64,000 nt of DNA from CAIVVT01 sp052145115 (GCA_052145115.1 JBKQPG010000046.1:7535-71534), one strand, 5' to 3'. Shown: positions 24,736 to 34,300, counted from the first letter of the stretch. Made by a program: numbers and translations. The notes: generated by a model from the letters alone, not told the origin.

Positions 24736-25800
24736 ATGAAACGCTACTCCATCGCGCTGCTGAGCGGGGACGGCATCGGCCAGGAGGTCGTGCCGGCCGC
24801 CCGCAAGGTGCTCGAAGCGGCCGCACCACGCTTCAACGTGCGTTTCGATTTTGCCGATTTCGAGTGGGGCTCGGAGTACTATTTCCGTCACGGGGTGATG
24901 ATGCCCATGGACGCGCTGGAGCGGCTGCGGGCCCACGACGCGATCCTGCTGGGAGCGGTGGGCCATCCCGACGTCCCCGACCACATCACCTTGAACGGGC
25001 TGCTGCTGCCGATCCGCCGCGGCTTCGACCTGTATGCCAACGTGCGGCCGGCGCTGCTGTACGAGGGCGCGCCCTCACCGCTCAAGGGCTACGCGGCGGG
25101 GGCGATTGACATGGTCATCGTGCGCGAGAATACGGAAGGCGAGTACGCACCGGCCGGCGGCTTCGTGCATCACCACCAGCCGGCCGAAGTGGCGGTGCAG
25201 ACGGCGGTTTTCACGCGGCACGGTTGCGAGCGCATCATCCGGTTCGCGTTCGATCTGGCGCGGCGGCGCGGGGGCCAGCGGCGGGTGGCGTCGATCACAA
25301 AATCCAATGCCCAGGGCTATGGGATGGTGCTGTGGGACCGGGTATTTCGGGAGATTGCCGAGGAGTATGACGACATCCAGACCGAGTCGCTGCTGGTCGA
25401 TGCCGCGGCGATGAACTTCGTCCGGCGGCCGGAGAGCTTTGACGTCGTGGTGGCTTCGAATCTGTTCGGCGACATCCTGAGCGATCTGGCGGCGATCGTT
25501 ACCGGAGGCATCGGCCTGGCTCCGAGCGCCAACCTCGATCCGGCGCGGCGCTGCCCGTCGCTGTTCGAGCCGGTGCATGGTTCGGCGCCGGACATTGCCG
25601 GGCAGGGCGTGGCGAATCCGCTGGCGGCGATCCTGGCCGCGGCGATGATGATGGAGCATCTGGAGGAACGCGCCATGGCGCTGGCGCTCGGTGCGGCCGT
25701 GCGGGCCGCGTTAGCCAGCGGCGCGGCGTGTACGCCGGACCTCGGAGGCTCGGCCAGCACCGGTTCGGCCACCGCCGCCGTGATCGAGCGCCTGGGCTGA
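24736..25800 (+). CDS. Tartrate/D-malate dehydrogenase family (beta-decarboxylating)
   Basis: 354 residues of the isocitrate/isopropylmalate dehydrogenase superfamily: LLSGDGIGQEVVPAA at the N-terminus, VRENTEGEYAPAGG, and the metal-binding NLFGDILSDLAA block, then EPVHGSAPDIAGQG. The segment spacing fits tartrate dehydrogenase/decarboxylase or D-malate dehydrogenase rather than LeuB. It oxidatively decarboxylates 2-hydroxy acids with NAD. Its pairing with the divergent SDR suggests a small sugar-acid or hydroxy-acid catabolic locus. A GGGGGC motif precedes the ATG. Confidence 0.85.
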   Translation: MKRYSIALLSGDGIGQEVVPAARKVLEAAAPRFNVRFDFADFEWGSEYYFRHGVMMPMDALERLRAHDAILLGAVGHPDVPDHITLNGLLLPIRRGFDLYANVRPALLYEGAPSPLKGYAAGAIDMVIVRENTEGEYAPAGGFVHHHQPAEVAVQTAVFTRHGCERIIRFAFDLARRRGGQRRVASITKSNAQGYGMVLWDRVFREIAEEYDDIQTESLLVDAAAMNFVRRPESFDVVVASNLFGDILSDLAAIVTGGIGLAPSANLDPARRCPSLFEPVHGSAPDIAGQGVANPLAAILAAAMMMEHLEERAMALALGAAVRAALASGAACTPDLGGSASTGSATAAVIERLG

Positions 25801-25883
25801 GAAGGACCCGGCGAAGAACTCTCCTTCAAGCTGCCGCCGCGATCTGTCGATGAGCTTTCTGAGAACGGAAGGAAGCTCTGAGA

Positions 25884-26255
25884 ATGGCATTGGACATTCT
25901 GATTGTCGACGATTCCGCGGCGATCCGGAAGATTCTGCAACGCGTGCTGCTCCAAGCGGATGTCCCGCTCGGAAAGGTCCACGAAGCGGGAGACGGCATC
26001 GAGGCGCTCGATTCGCTGAGGCAGCATCCGGTCGGCCTGATTCTGTCAGACATCAACATGCCCAACATGGATGGCCTGCAACTGCTCAGCGCCATCAAAG
26101 CGCAGGTCACGACCAAAGACGTGCCGGTGATCATGATCACGACCGAGGGCAGCAGCACCAAGGTGATGGAGGCCGTTTCACTGGGTGCGGCGGGTTATGT
26201 CAGGAAGCCGTTCACGGCCGAGCAGATCAAGGAGAAGCTGAGCGGATTGATCTGA
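25884..26255 (+). CDS. cheY: CheY-like single-domain response regulator
   Basis: 123 residues, receiver domain only. Acidic pocket Asp9-Asp10, phospho-acceptor Asp56 in LSDINMPNMDG, a Thr switch in IMITTEG and Lys in VRKPF. No output domain. Directly followed by a CheX-type phosphatase gene (54-bp gap), so the pair probably controls phosphoryl signalling to a flagellar, pilus or other target. No histidine kinase or chemoreceptor is in the window. Confidence 0.92.
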   Translation: MALDILIVDDSAAIRKILQRVLLQADVPLGKVHEAGDGIEALDSLRQHPVGLILSDINMPNMDGLQLLSAIKAQVTTKDVPVIMITTEGSSTKVMEAVSLGAAGYVRKPFTAEQIKEKLSGLI

Positions 26256-26308
26256 AGCGGCCGGAGCTTCAGCGCTTCCGGCGGCGGGTGGCAAAGGAAC
26301 GCGGAACC

Positions 26309-26845
26309 ATGACACACGAAAACAAAGTCGCTGCCGTGCGCGAAGCGGCACACAACGTATTTGAGACCATGCTGGGCCGGCAGCTGCTCGATCGAGAGCC
26401 GACCTGCGAGGCCGATTCACCGGTCCACATGGAAGGCGTGGTTGCGCTCATCGGGCTGGCGGGCGAATGGGCCGGCACGGGCGCGTTTCGTTGCTCGGCA
26501 GACATGGCCAGGAAGGTCAGCGGGTTGCTCCTCATGCAGGAGTTCGCGGCCGTCGACCAGGAAGTCCTCGACGCGGTGGGCGAAATCACCAACATGATTC
26601 TGGGCAACGTGAAAACCGTGTTCGAAGAGACTCTCGGCCCGATGGGATTGAGCATCCCGACGGTCATCTTCGGCCGCAACTTCATGACGCGCAGTGTGGG
26701 GCGCAACGAGTGGACGGTGGTGCCATTCGAACTCGATGGCGAAGTCTTCGAAATCCAGGTCTCACTCGCCCGGCAGCCCTCCCGACGAGGCTCCGGATCG
26801 GGCCCACAGCAGCGTCTCTCGACTGTTGTTTCCATGGAATCCTGA
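26309..26845 (+). CDS. cheX: CheX-like CheY-P phosphatase
   Basis: 178 residues. The catalytic ExxN motif of the CheC/CheX/FliY family is present once (GEITNMILGN, Glu92 and Asn95), which fits CheX rather than the two-site CheC. CheX speeds the dephosphorylation of CheY-P. The ATG at 26309 is the first that gives a normal-length protein; upstream sequence in this frame overlaps cheY and is not coding. The C-terminal 20 residues are basic, Ser-rich and look unstructured. Confidence 0.88.
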   Translation: MTHENKVAAVREAAHNVFETMLGRQLLDREPTCEADSPVHMEGVVALIGLAGEWAGTGAFRCSADMARKVSGLLLMQEFAAVDQEVLDAVGEITNMILGNVKTVFEETLGPMGLSIPTVIFGRNFMTRSVGRNEWTVVPFELDGEVFEIQVSLARQPSRRGSGSGPQQRLSTVVSMES

Positions 26846-26856
26846 GCGGGATCGCT

Positions 26857-26878
26857 GCGCGCCAGCCGCGCGGCGCGC
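26857..26878. terminator. Hairpin between convergent cheX and holB
   Basis: GCGCGCC and GGCGCGC form a 7-bp stem around an 8-base loop in the gap between two converging genes. There is no T-run, so it is only a candidate bidirectional terminator. Confidence 0.3.
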
Positions 26879-26913
26879 GTCGCCGCGTCGGGACAATGCC
26901 GGTTGAGCTGGGG

Positions 26914-27972
26914 TCAGATCCCGCGCAGCGTCATCACCATGTGATCCAGCGAAGGGCCTTTTTGCACGTTCCGGCGCTGCAATCCGATCAGCTCATCGGC
27001 AGACGCGATGGCCTGGCGTAGCCATTCGAAGCTGACTCTCGAGGCCAGCCGTTCGAGCTCGCCGGCGATGTCCTGGTTGCGGACCGAATCCCCATGGTGC
27101 ATCAGCACGAGAAGGTCCTCCAGCAGCCCGTAGAGGATTTTGAAATACAAATCCAGCTTCTCGGACTTGCTACTGATGAGGGCATCCGAGCGCTGCACCC
27201 AGTGCGCAAAGGAACCGCCGGCAGCGGCCTCCAGCAAGACCAGCAGAGCGCTGCGCCGCTTCTCATAGGCCGCCAGGTCCATCGCTGTCGCGAGCCCCGG
27301 GCATCCGCCCGAAAGCGCGATCCTCCTGGCCGGTTCATTCAGGGCGCGGAACTCAGCGAATGAAACCATCTCCGCGTCCGATAAGGGAGACAGATGGAAC
27401 TGCACACTGCGCGAGCGGATCGTCGGGGGAAGATCAAACGGGTTTTCCGCGGTCAGAAACAGGATCAGATGCGGAGGAGGCTCCTCCAGGGTTTTCAGGA
27501 GGGCGTCCGCGACCTGGTGGCTGGCGCGGTCGAACTGGTCGATCAGGAAGACGCGCCAGCGGCCGCGCATGGGCAGCAACTGCGCGCGCTCGCGCACGAG
27601 GCGCATTTGAGGGATCGAAATCTGCCGCAGCGGGCCTTCGGGGCAGAACGTGACGAAGTCGGGATGCGTGCTGAAGAAAAGCGGATCCTCGGTGCGCTTC
27701 TCGCCCGTCCAGCGCTCCCGCTCCGCGATCAGCGCCCGGTTCTGTTCGCGGCTGAGATCGTCCTGCTCGATCTTCTCGGCTGATCCCGGCCTCAGGCCGG
27801 CGACGCCGGCGGCCTGCGTGTCCAACAGCCGGGCCGCAAACCGCCGCACGAGCGTGGCCTTGCCGACGCCCTCGGGCCCGGACAGCAGCAGGGTCTGCGG
27901 AATCCGATTCGCCGCAATCATCCGTTCCAGCGCCTGGGCCGTGCTGGCGTTGCCCCAGAAGTGTTCAAACAC
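26914..27972 (-). CDS. holB: DNA polymerase III delta' subunit
   Basis: Clamp-loader subunit of about 352 residues. It has a P-loop-like GPEGVGKAT (32-40) and the delta' features ALLKTLEEPPPHLILFLTA and LPPTIRSRS. The GTG at 27972 is chosen because it overlaps the tmk stop by 8 bp and puts the usual N-terminus (VFEHFWGN) at the start; a longer reading lies within tmk. Last gene of a long minus-strand series; tmk-holB adjacency is common in bacteria. Confidence 0.9.
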   Translation of the reverse strand: MFEHFWGNASTAQALERMIAANRIPQTLLLSGPEGVGKATLVRRFAARLLDTQAAGVAGLRPGSAEKIEQDDLSREQNRALIAERERWTGEKRTEDPLFFSTHPDFVTFCPEGPLRQISIPQMRLVRERAQLLPMRGRWRVFLIDQFDRASHQVADALLKTLEEPPPHLILFLTAENPFDLPPTIRSRSVQFHLSPLSDAEMVSFAEFRALNEPARRIALSGGCPGLATAMDLAAYEKRRSALLVLLEAAAGGSFAHWVQRSDALISSKSEKLDLYFKILYGLLEDLLVLMHHGDSVRNQDIAGELERLASRVSFEWLRQAIASADELIGLQRRNVQKGPSLDHMVMTLRGI

Positions 27973-28627
27973 GGCCGGCCTCCCAACGCGAGTAGGTCTC
28001 CCACACCCGCTCCGCCACATGCTCGGGGGCGCCGTCGCCATGCACGCGCACGAAGCGGTCCGGCTCCCGTTCGGCCAACGCCCTGTAGCCCTGCAGAACG
28101 CGGTCGTAGAAGGCCTGGCTCTGCTCGTCCATCCGCGTCCCAGCGCTCGAGAGCTGTGTGTTGCGGTGGCGCGCGCGACTCAGGCTGAGCTCGGGATCGG
28201 TGTCCAGCCACAGCGTCAGGTCCGGCGTCCGTCCCCGGCAGGCGATGCGGTCCAGGTCGGCCACGATCTGCTCGCCCAACCGCCGTCCGTGGCCCTGGTA
28301 GGCGAAGGTGGAATCCGTCCAGCGGTCCGAGAGCACAATGGCGCCCTTGGCCAGCGCGGGTTCCAGTAACTCATCCACGTTCTGCGCTCGGGCCGCGAAG
28401 TACAGCAGCATTTCAGCCGTGAAACCCATGTTGTCGTGAGCCGGATCGAGCAGGATGCGCCGGATCGCGGTCCCGATAGTTGTTCCACCCGGCTCGACGG
28501 TTTCGATCACCTCGAGCTCCTGCTGCCGCAGGCGCTCCGCCAGCATTCGCATTTGAGTCGTCTTGCCACTTCCGTCGAGCCCTTCAAACGTGATGAAGCG
28601 TCCGCGGCGGGGGTCAATCGTAGACAT
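27965..28627 (-). CDS. tmk: Thymidylate kinase
   Basis: Phosphorylates dTMP to dTDP. 220 residues with P-loop FEGLDGSGKTTQ, the DR-type motif (LSDRWTDSTFAYQG), and the lid region near RARHRN. Length and motifs are typical. Its start overlaps the end of the uracil-DNA glycosylase gene by 14 bp and its end overlaps holB by 8 bp, consistent with translational coupling. Confidence 0.94.
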   Translation of the reverse strand: MSTIDPRRGRFITFEGLDGSGKTTQMRMLAERLRQQELEVIETVEPGGTTIGTAIRRILLDPAHDNMGFTAEMLLYFAARAQNVDELLEPALAKGAIVLSDRWTDSTFAYQGHGRRLGEQIVADLDRIACRGRTPDLTLWLDTDPELSLSRARHRNTQLSSAGTRMDEQSQAFYDRVLQGYRALAEREPDRFVRVHGDGAPEHVAERVWETYSRWEAGRV

Positions 28628-29417
28628 AGTGGAGCGCCTGTTTGAGGTCTTCCCACGCCTCGCGCTTGGCGTTTTGCGAGTAGGGGCGCAGCAGAAACGA
28701 CGGGTGGTAGGTCGGCATGACCGGGATGTCCCTCCAATTCTGCCAGTTGCCGCGGAGCCGGGTGATGCCTTCGCGCGTTCCTAGCAGCGCCTTCACGGCC
28801 GTGCCGCCAAGAGCGCAAATGGCCTTCGGACGAAGCACCATCAACTGGCGGGACAGGAACTGGCCGCAGATCCCCATTTCGTCCGGCAGCGGCGCGCGGT
28901 TCTCCGGCGGCCGGCACTTGACGACGTTGCAGATGTAGACGTCCTCGCGCCGGATTGCCAGGCCTTCCTTCATCGCCGTGGCGTTGATCATCTGCGTCAG
29001 CAACTGGCCGGCGCGCCCAACGAACGGCAGCCCCTGCTGGTCCTCATCCGCTCCCGGCCCCTCGCCGACAAACACCAGCCGGGCCCGCGGATTGCCCGAG
29101 CCGAAGACGATCTTGTGGCGCTTTTCGCACAGCCGGCAGCGTTTGCAGTCCCCGATGTCTTCCACGATCCGCTCGAGCGTATCGAGTTCTGACGCGAACT
29201 CCAGCAGGCTCGGCAACGCCGGTAAAGCGGGCGCCAGTGAGATCTGTCCGGGCCTGGCGGCGGCGGGCGATTCTGTGCGCTGCAGCGTTTCCGGAAGGGC
29301 GTTGCGCGGTTGCGAGCGGCCGGGTCCGGCCGCATTTTCCAGCGGAGGAATACTCAGTTGGCTGATGCCCAGATCGCGGAAAAACTCGAGATGACGCTTC
29401 AAGGATTCTCGATCCAT
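28614..29417 (-). CDS. Family 4 uracil-DNA glycosylase, Fe-S
   Basis: 267 residues. The catalytic domain starts near residue 80 and has the family 4 motif VFVGEGPGADEDQQGLPFVG and the C-terminal MPTYHPSFLLR. The four iron-sulphur cysteines are visible: a pair in DCKRCRLC (about 91-97), one in NVVKCRPP (168) and one at 184. It removes uracil from DNA. The first 75 residues are a Pro/Ala-rich extension absent from many homologues, probably flexible. Confidence 0.92.
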   Translation of the reverse strand: MDRESLKRHLEFFRDLGISQLSIPPLENAAGPGRSQPRNALPETLQRTESPAAARPGQISLAPALPALPSLLEFASELDTLERIVEDIGDCKRCRLCEKRHKIVFGSGNPRARLVFVGEGPGADEDQQGLPFVGRAGQLLTQMINATAMKEGLAIRREDVYICNVVKCRPPENRAPLPDEMGICGQFLSRQLMVLRPKAICALGGTAVKALLGTREGITRLRGNWQNWRDIPVMPTYHPSFLLRPYSQNAKREAWEDLKQALHYVYD

Positions 29418-29435
29418 GACCGTAGCGAACGGAAC

Positions 29436-30662
29436 TCAACTGTCCTGGTGATGAAGCGCCAGCCGCAGCTTCAGGATCTGATCGAGAACCTGGTCCGCGA
29501 TCACGCGCTTGGGCGCCTTGGCGAGATGCAGGTTCTCGCCTGCCCGCTGGACGAGAACCACCTCGTTCTGTTCGGATTCGAACCCCGTGCCGTCCTGCGA
29601 AACAAGGTTCGCCACCACCATGTCGCAGTTTTTCGATTCGAGTTTGCGCCGCGCTTCCGGGACCAAATTCTCGGTCTCCGCCGCGAATCCGATCAGAATC
29701 TGATCTTTTTTGCGGCGGCCGAGTTCGGCCAGAATATCGGGCGTCGGCTCCAGATCGAGCGAGTACCGCATGGGGGTCTTCTTGACCTTCTGCCGGGGCA
29801 CATTGGCGACATAGTAGTCGGCCACGGCGGCGGACTTCAGGACGATGCTCGACTCGTCGAGCCGGCTCATCACTGCCTGGTGCATTTCCAGCGCAGTTTG
29901 GACCTGAATCAATTCGACGCCTTCGGGAGGGGACAGATGCACCGGGCCGCTCACCAGGATGACTCGCGCGCCGCGCGCCACGGCCGCCTCCGCCAGCGCA
30001 TAGCCCATCTTGCCGCTGGAACGGTTGGAGATGAAGCGGACCGGGTCCATCGGCTCGCGCGTCGGCCCGGCCGTGACGAGCACCGTCTCGTGGTCGAAGT
30101 CATGCCGTTGGGTGACCATGCGGTAGGCGATGGCCGCGATCCGCTCGGGATCGGGCAGGCGGCCGGGGCCCACCGTGCCGCAGGCCAACGGCCCCGCGTC
30201 GGGATCCAGAACGGTGTGGCCGCGCCGCTTCAAAATCTCCAGGTTGTGCATGGTGGCCGGGTGCTGCCACATGGCCGTATTCATCGCCGGGCAGAGCAGC
30301 ACGGGCCCCTGGAAAGCAAGGTAGAACGTGGTCAGGAAATCGTTGGCCAGGCCTTGCGCGAAGCGGGCCAGCAGGTCAGCAGTGGCGGGCGCCACCACCA
30401 GCAGGCGGCTCTCCTGAGCGACCGCGATATGCTCCACCGAACTGGAGAGCACGTCCTCGGAACTGTGGGTGGGAAACAGGCTCGTGATGACCTTTCGTCC
30501 GGTCAGCGCCGCGAAGGTCAGCGGTTGGATAAATTCGCGCGCCGCCTCGGTCATCACAGTGCGCACGTCGAAGCCACGTTCCATCAGCGCGCGCGCAAGT
30601 TCGGCCGACTTGTAGGCTGCGATGCCTCCGCCGACCCCTAAAACTGCGGGTATGCCGGGCAT
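29436..30662 (-). CDS. coaBC: Bifunctional phosphopantothenoylcysteine decarboxylase/synthetase
   Basis: 408 residues; two steps of coenzyme A synthesis. The N-terminal CoaC flavoprotein half contains GVGGGIAAYKSAEL and the PAMNTAMW motif; the C-terminal CoaB half contains VTAGPTREPMDPVRFISN, SAAVADYY and TPDIL. Lies 19 bp after rpoZ, the same rpoZ-coaBC order seen in many bacteria. Confidence 0.95.
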   Translation of the reverse strand: MPGIPAVLGVGGGIAAYKSAELARALMERGFDVRTVMTEAAREFIQPLTFAALTGRKVITSLFPTHSSEDVLSSSVEHIAVAQESRLLVVAPATADLLARFAQGLANDFLTTFYLAFQGPVLLCPAMNTAMWQHPATMHNLEILKRRGHTVLDPDAGPLACGTVGPGRLPDPERIAAIAYRMVTQRHDFDHETVLVTAGPTREPMDPVRFISNRSSGKMGYALAEAAVARGARVILVSGPVHLSPPEGVELIQVQTALEMHQAVMSRLDESSIVLKSAAVADYYVANVPRQKVKKTPMRYSLDLEPTPDILAELGRRKKDQILIGFAAETENLVPEARRKLESKNCDMVVANLVSQDGTGFESEQNEVVLVQRAGENLHLAKAPKRVIADQVLDQILKLRLALHHQDS

Positions 30663-30681
30663 GAAGATCCCGCCAGCGGTG

Positions 30682-30927
30682 TCAGAGCTGCTCTTCGGCC
30701 GGCGGCTCGGGCGGCTGCACCCCAGGGTCGTACCAACTCACCAGACCGCGCCGCACCTCTTCCATCGCCGCCACGGTCGGTTTCTTCGACGTGCTGGGCA
30801 GAAACGAGCGGGCGCCGCTCTGCAGTTGCCGGGCGCGTTTTGCCGCCACGATGATGAACCGGTAAGCGCTCAATTCCGGGTCGTCCGGAATCGCGAAGAT
30901 GGGACTGCGGGTCGTCCGTTCGGCCAT
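30682..30927 (-). CDS. rpoZ: RNA polymerase omega subunit
   Basis: 81 residues. The central YRFIIVAAKRARQLQSGA and the following KKPTVAAMEEVRRGLVSW match the omega fold that helps assemble the beta' subunit. Gmk lies 11 bp upstream and coaBC follows, which supports the call. The Pro/Glu-rich tail is usual. Confidence 0.9.
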   Translation of the reverse strand: MAERTTRSPIFAIPDDPELSAYRFIIVAAKRARQLQSGARSFLPSTSKKPTVAAMEEVRRGLVSWYDPGVQPPEPPAEEQL

Positions 30928-30938
30928 GCTGCACTCCT

Positions 30939-31592
30939 TCAGGCTTCGTTCCCTCGAAATGTTTCCAGAATCCGTTCCACCCGCTCCGTCACCGCGGGGT
31001 TGGCCCGGCGAAGGGCATCCACGATTGGATTAGCGCCCCCTCCGCGTTCCGCATCGACAATCGCCTGCAGCCGTTCGCTCGCCAAATCCACATCGTCGTT
31101 GACGAGAACGTAATCGTAGCGGCGAAAATCCTCGATTTCCCGAGCCGCTCCCGCCAGCCTTCGCAAAATCACCTCCTCGGAGTCTTCCGAGCGGGTCCGC
31201 AAACGCTTGGCCAGTTCTTCCCTGGACGGGGCCAGTATAAAGATACTGACGGCTTCGGGTATCTTCTCCTTCAATTGTCGCGCACCCTGAACGTCGATGT
31301 CGAGAACCACGTCCTTGCCCTCGGTCTGGCCGCGCTCCAGGACGCCGCGATGGGTTCCATAGTAATTCCCAAAGACCAGCGCCCATTCGAGGAATTCGCC
31401 GCGGCGGATTCGCGCTTCGAACTCCGGCCGCGTGATGAAGACGTAGTGCTGGCCGTTGACCTCGGTCCCGCGCGGCGCGCGCGTCGTATAGGAGGTCGAG
31501 AAGATCAGGTTCTGATCGTGCGCCAGCAGGCGCTTCACCAGCGTGGACTTGCCCGAGCCAGAGGGCGCCGAGATGATGAAAACGCGGCTCAT
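30939..31592 (-). CDS. gmk: Guanylate kinase
   Basis: 217 residues; phosphorylates GMP to GDP. P-loop ISAPSGSGKST (about 7-17), GMP-binding STSYTTRAPRGTEVNG, and VLDIDVQGARQL are all present. The start overlaps the yicC stop by four bases (ATGA), as in many yicC-gmk pairs. Confidence 0.95.
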   Translation of the reverse strand: MSRVFIISAPSGSGKSTLVKRLLAHDQNLIFSTSYTTRAPRGTEVNGQHYVFITRPEFEARIRRGEFLEWALVFGNYYGTHRGVLERGQTEGKDVVLDIDVQGARQLKEKIPEAVSIFILAPSREELAKRLRTRSEDSEEVILRRLAGAAREIEDFRRYDYVLVNDDVDLASERLQAIVDAERGGGANPIVDALRRANPAVTERVERILETFRGNEA

Positions 31593-32482
31593 TCCAGATT
31601 CAAGGCTTGCTCGCGGATGCGCTCGATACTAGTCTTGATTTCCAGGCCCAGTGCTGTGATCCGCACCCCCGGCTCGCCGGCTCCGGACGTTTTCGAAAGG
31701 GTGGTGTTCGTTTCCCGGTTCATCTCCTGCAACAGGAAGTCGAGCTTCTTGCCAAGTTCGCCGCCCTGGTCGAGCAGTTGCTCGAGTTCGCGGACGTGGA
31801 CGTTCAGCCGGTCCACTTCCTCGCTCACATCGCTGCGATCCACCAGGTACGCAACCTCCTGGGCCAGGCGCTGCGGCTCCAGCGGCATGCCGTTGAACAG
31901 CTTCGAAATGCGCTCCTGCAGACGGATCCGGATCGCCTCCGTCACTGCGCCGCGGAGTTCCCAAATGACCTGGGCATATTGGCGGATCAGTTCGTTGTGG
32001 CCGCGCATGGCGGCCACCGTCTCCTGGCCTTCCCGCTCCCGGAACCGGTTCAGCGCGTCGAGCGCGTCCTCGGTGGCCCGCACTGCCTCGGCCGCAGTCT
32101 CTTCGGGCAGCGGCGCGGCCTCATCCTGGGAGAGCATCCCGGGAATCCGCAAGGCCCGATTGGGGTCCGGATCGGCCAGGACTCCACTGAGATCCGACGC
32201 CTCCTTCAGCGCTCGCAGGTAGGCGTCGAAAAGCGTTCTGTTCAGGGACGGGCCGGCAGTCTTTTCGGAGGGCCTGTAAGACAATCGAAGCTCGACGTGC
32301 CCGCGGGAGACCTTCCTGCGGACCGTCTGCCGCAGGACCGGGTCCAGCGCGTCAAACTCCATCGGCAGATAGGCGTGCAGGTCGAGCGCCCGGTGGTTGA
32401 CGCTCTTCAAAGTGGCCGTAATCTCGCCCCAGGCGCCCTGGCGCCGCGCCTGGGCATAGCCGGTCATGCTGCGCACGCTCAT
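31589..32482 (-). CDS. yicC: YicC/YloC family endoribonuclease
   Basis: 297 residues. The signature N-terminus MSVRSMTGYAQ and the C-terminal block (RSDVSEEVDRLNVHV, then KKLDFLLQEMNRETNT) define the family, in which E. coli YicC was shown to act as an RNase. Coupled to gmk by a 4-bp overlap and only 3 bp downstream of the ABC exporter gene. Confidence 0.93.
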   Translation of the reverse strand: MSVRSMTGYAQARRQGAWGEITATLKSVNHRALDLHAYLPMEFDALDPVLRQTVRRKVSRGHVELRLSYRPSEKTAGPSLNRTLFDAYLRALKEASDLSGVLADPDPNRALRIPGMLSQDEAAPLPEETAAEAVRATEDALDALNRFREREGQETVAAMRGHNELIRQYAQVIWELRGAVTEAIRIRLQERISKLFNGMPLEPQRLAQEVAYLVDRSDVSEEVDRLNVHVRELEQLLDQGGELGKKLDFLLQEMNRETNTTLSKTSGAGEPGVRITALGLEIKTSIERIREQALNLE

Positions 32483-32485
32483 GAA

Positions 32486-34300
32486 TCAGTGCTCCAAGTC
32501 AACATACTGCAACCGGTGCAGACGTTCATAGATGCCGCCCTGCGCCAGCAGCTCCTCGTGGGTTCCGATCTGGCTGATGCGGCTGGCGTCGAGCACGACG
32601 ATGCGGTCCGCGCGGCGGATGGTCGAAAGGCGGTGCGCGATGACGATCACGGTCCGGTTCGTCATCAGGTTGACCAGCGCGCGCTGCACCAGCAGCTCGC
32701 TTTCGGTGTCCAGTTGCGAAGTCGCCTCGTCCAGAATCAGGATCGGCGCGTTCTTCAGCAGCGCCCGCGCGATGGAAAGTCTCTGCCGCTGCCCGCCGCT
32801 CAGCATTGCGCCGCGCTCGCCGACCCGCGTGTCATAGCCCTGCGGGAGGGCGTCGATAAACTCGTCGGCAAGGGCGGTCCGGGCCGCCTGGCGGATCTCA
32901 TCCAGACTCGCTCCCGGCCGCCCGTACCGAATGTTGTTGGCCACAGTGTCGTCGAACAGGAACGTCTCCTGGCCGACCAGCGCGCACAGGCTGCGCAGCG
33001 AAGCCAGCGACGCCGTGCGGATGTCCACGCCGTCGATCAGCACGCGCCCCCGCTCCACGTCGTAGAACCGCGGCACCAGCTGCGCCAGCGTCGTCTTGCC
33101 CGCGCCGCTGGGACCCACCAGCGCAACCACCTCGCCGCGCTGCACCGCGAGCGAGACGCCCTCCAGCGCGTGGGTCTCCGCGCCCGGATAGCGGAACCAC
33201 ACATCCTCAAAAACGATGGCTTCCCGCAACCCGGCCAGCTTCTTCGCGCCTTTCACCTCGGAGATGGCCTGCGGACGGTCGGAATACTCGAACACGCGCT
33301 GCGCCGCGCCCAGCGCCTGCTGGAAAATGTTCGTGATCCCGGTCAGCCGCTTGACCGGCTCAAACAGCAACAGCAGCGCCATGACGAAGCCAGTGAAATT
33401 GCCGGCCGTCATGGCGTGCGACTGGATCCGCGTATGGGCGTAGCTCAGCAGGCCGACAATCGTCACCGCGCCGAGAAATTCGATGATCGGCGACGGCAGC
33501 GCCTGCTGGGCGATGTAACGCAGATTGTTGCGTTTGTAGCGCAGGCCGGCGAGCCCGAAGCGGCGGCTCTCGTACTCCTCCGCGCCGAAACTCTTCACCA
33601 CCGCGTGTCCACTGAAGGACTCCTGGAGAATCTGGTTCAACTCCGCGGCGTTATCCTGCGCCGAGCGCGTCGTCCGCCGGATCCGCTTGCCCAGCCGGGC
33701 CGTCGGCAGCAGGACGAACGGCACGACAAACGTGGAAATGAGCGTCAGGCGCCAATCGTACTGGAACATCACATAGAGGTAGCCCAGCGCGCTGAAGGAT
33801 TGGCGGAACCAGTCGGCCAGCATCTGGGAAACCGCCAACTGGATCTTGTCGACATCGCTCATCAGCGATGACATCAGCCTGCCGGTGGAGTGGCTCTGGA
33901 AGAACTCGTGCTCCTCGCGCACCACCTTTTCAAAGGTCTTCTGGCGCAGATCGGTCACCGCGGAAAAACCGACGTAACTGATCAGATAATTGCCCGCGTA
34001 GTCGGTGAGACCCTTGATCAGAAAGACCAGCAGAATCGACACCGCCACCAGCGACCAGACGTCGGTCAGGTGGAACGGCACAACCTGGTCCAGGTAGACG
34101 ATGTGGGGCTTGAACGGCAGCTTGACCAATTCGGCCCGCATGCCCGCCGCTTGCGGGTTGAACACATTGTCGATGACCGCCTTCACCAGCAGGGGCAATG
34201 CGGCGTGCATCGCGCCGGCGATGAGCATCAGCACGATGGCCAGGGCCAGAACCGGGGAATACCGCTTCGCGTGTCCGATGAGCCGGAACAGTTCCTTCAT
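32486..34300 (-). CDS. MsbA-type ABC exporter
   Basis: 604 residues: an N-terminal six-helix exporter domain and a C-terminal ATPase with Walker A VGPSGAGKTTL, signature LSGGQRQRLS and Walker B LILDEATSQLD. The gene context (glycosyltransferase family 9 directly upstream) supports lipid A or glycolipid export, but substrate assignment rests on context. The ATG at 34300 overlaps the upstream stop by 4 bp (ATGA); a longer reading is antisense-like and lacks conserved sequence. Confidence 0.9.
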   Translation of the reverse strand: MKELFRLIGHAKRYSPVLALAIVLMLIAGAMHAALPLLVKAVIDNVFNPQAAGMRAELVKLPFKPHIVYLDQVVPFHLTDVWSLVAVSILLVFLIKGLTDYAGNYLISYVGFSAVTDLRQKTFEKVVREEHEFFQSHSTGRLMSSLMSDVDKIQLAVSQMLADWFRQSFSALGYLYVMFQYDWRLTLISTFVVPFVLLPTARLGKRIRRTTRSAQDNAAELNQILQESFSGHAVVKSFGAEEYESRRFGLAGLRYKRNNLRYIAQQALPSPIIEFLGAVTIVGLLSYAHTRIQSHAMTAGNFTGFVMALLLLFEPVKRLTGITNIFQQALGAAQRVFEYSDRPQAISEVKGAKKLAGLREAIVFEDVWFRYPGAETHALEGVSLAVQRGEVVALVGPSGAGKTTLAQLVPRFYDVERGRVLIDGVDIRTASLASLRSLCALVGQETFLFDDTVANNIRYGRPGASLDEIRQAARTALADEFIDALPQGYDTRVGERGAMLSGGQRQRLSIARALLKNAPILILDEATSQLDTESELLVQRALVNLMTNRTVIVIAHRLSTIRRADRIVVLDASRISQIGTHEELLAQGGIYERLHRLQYVDLEH

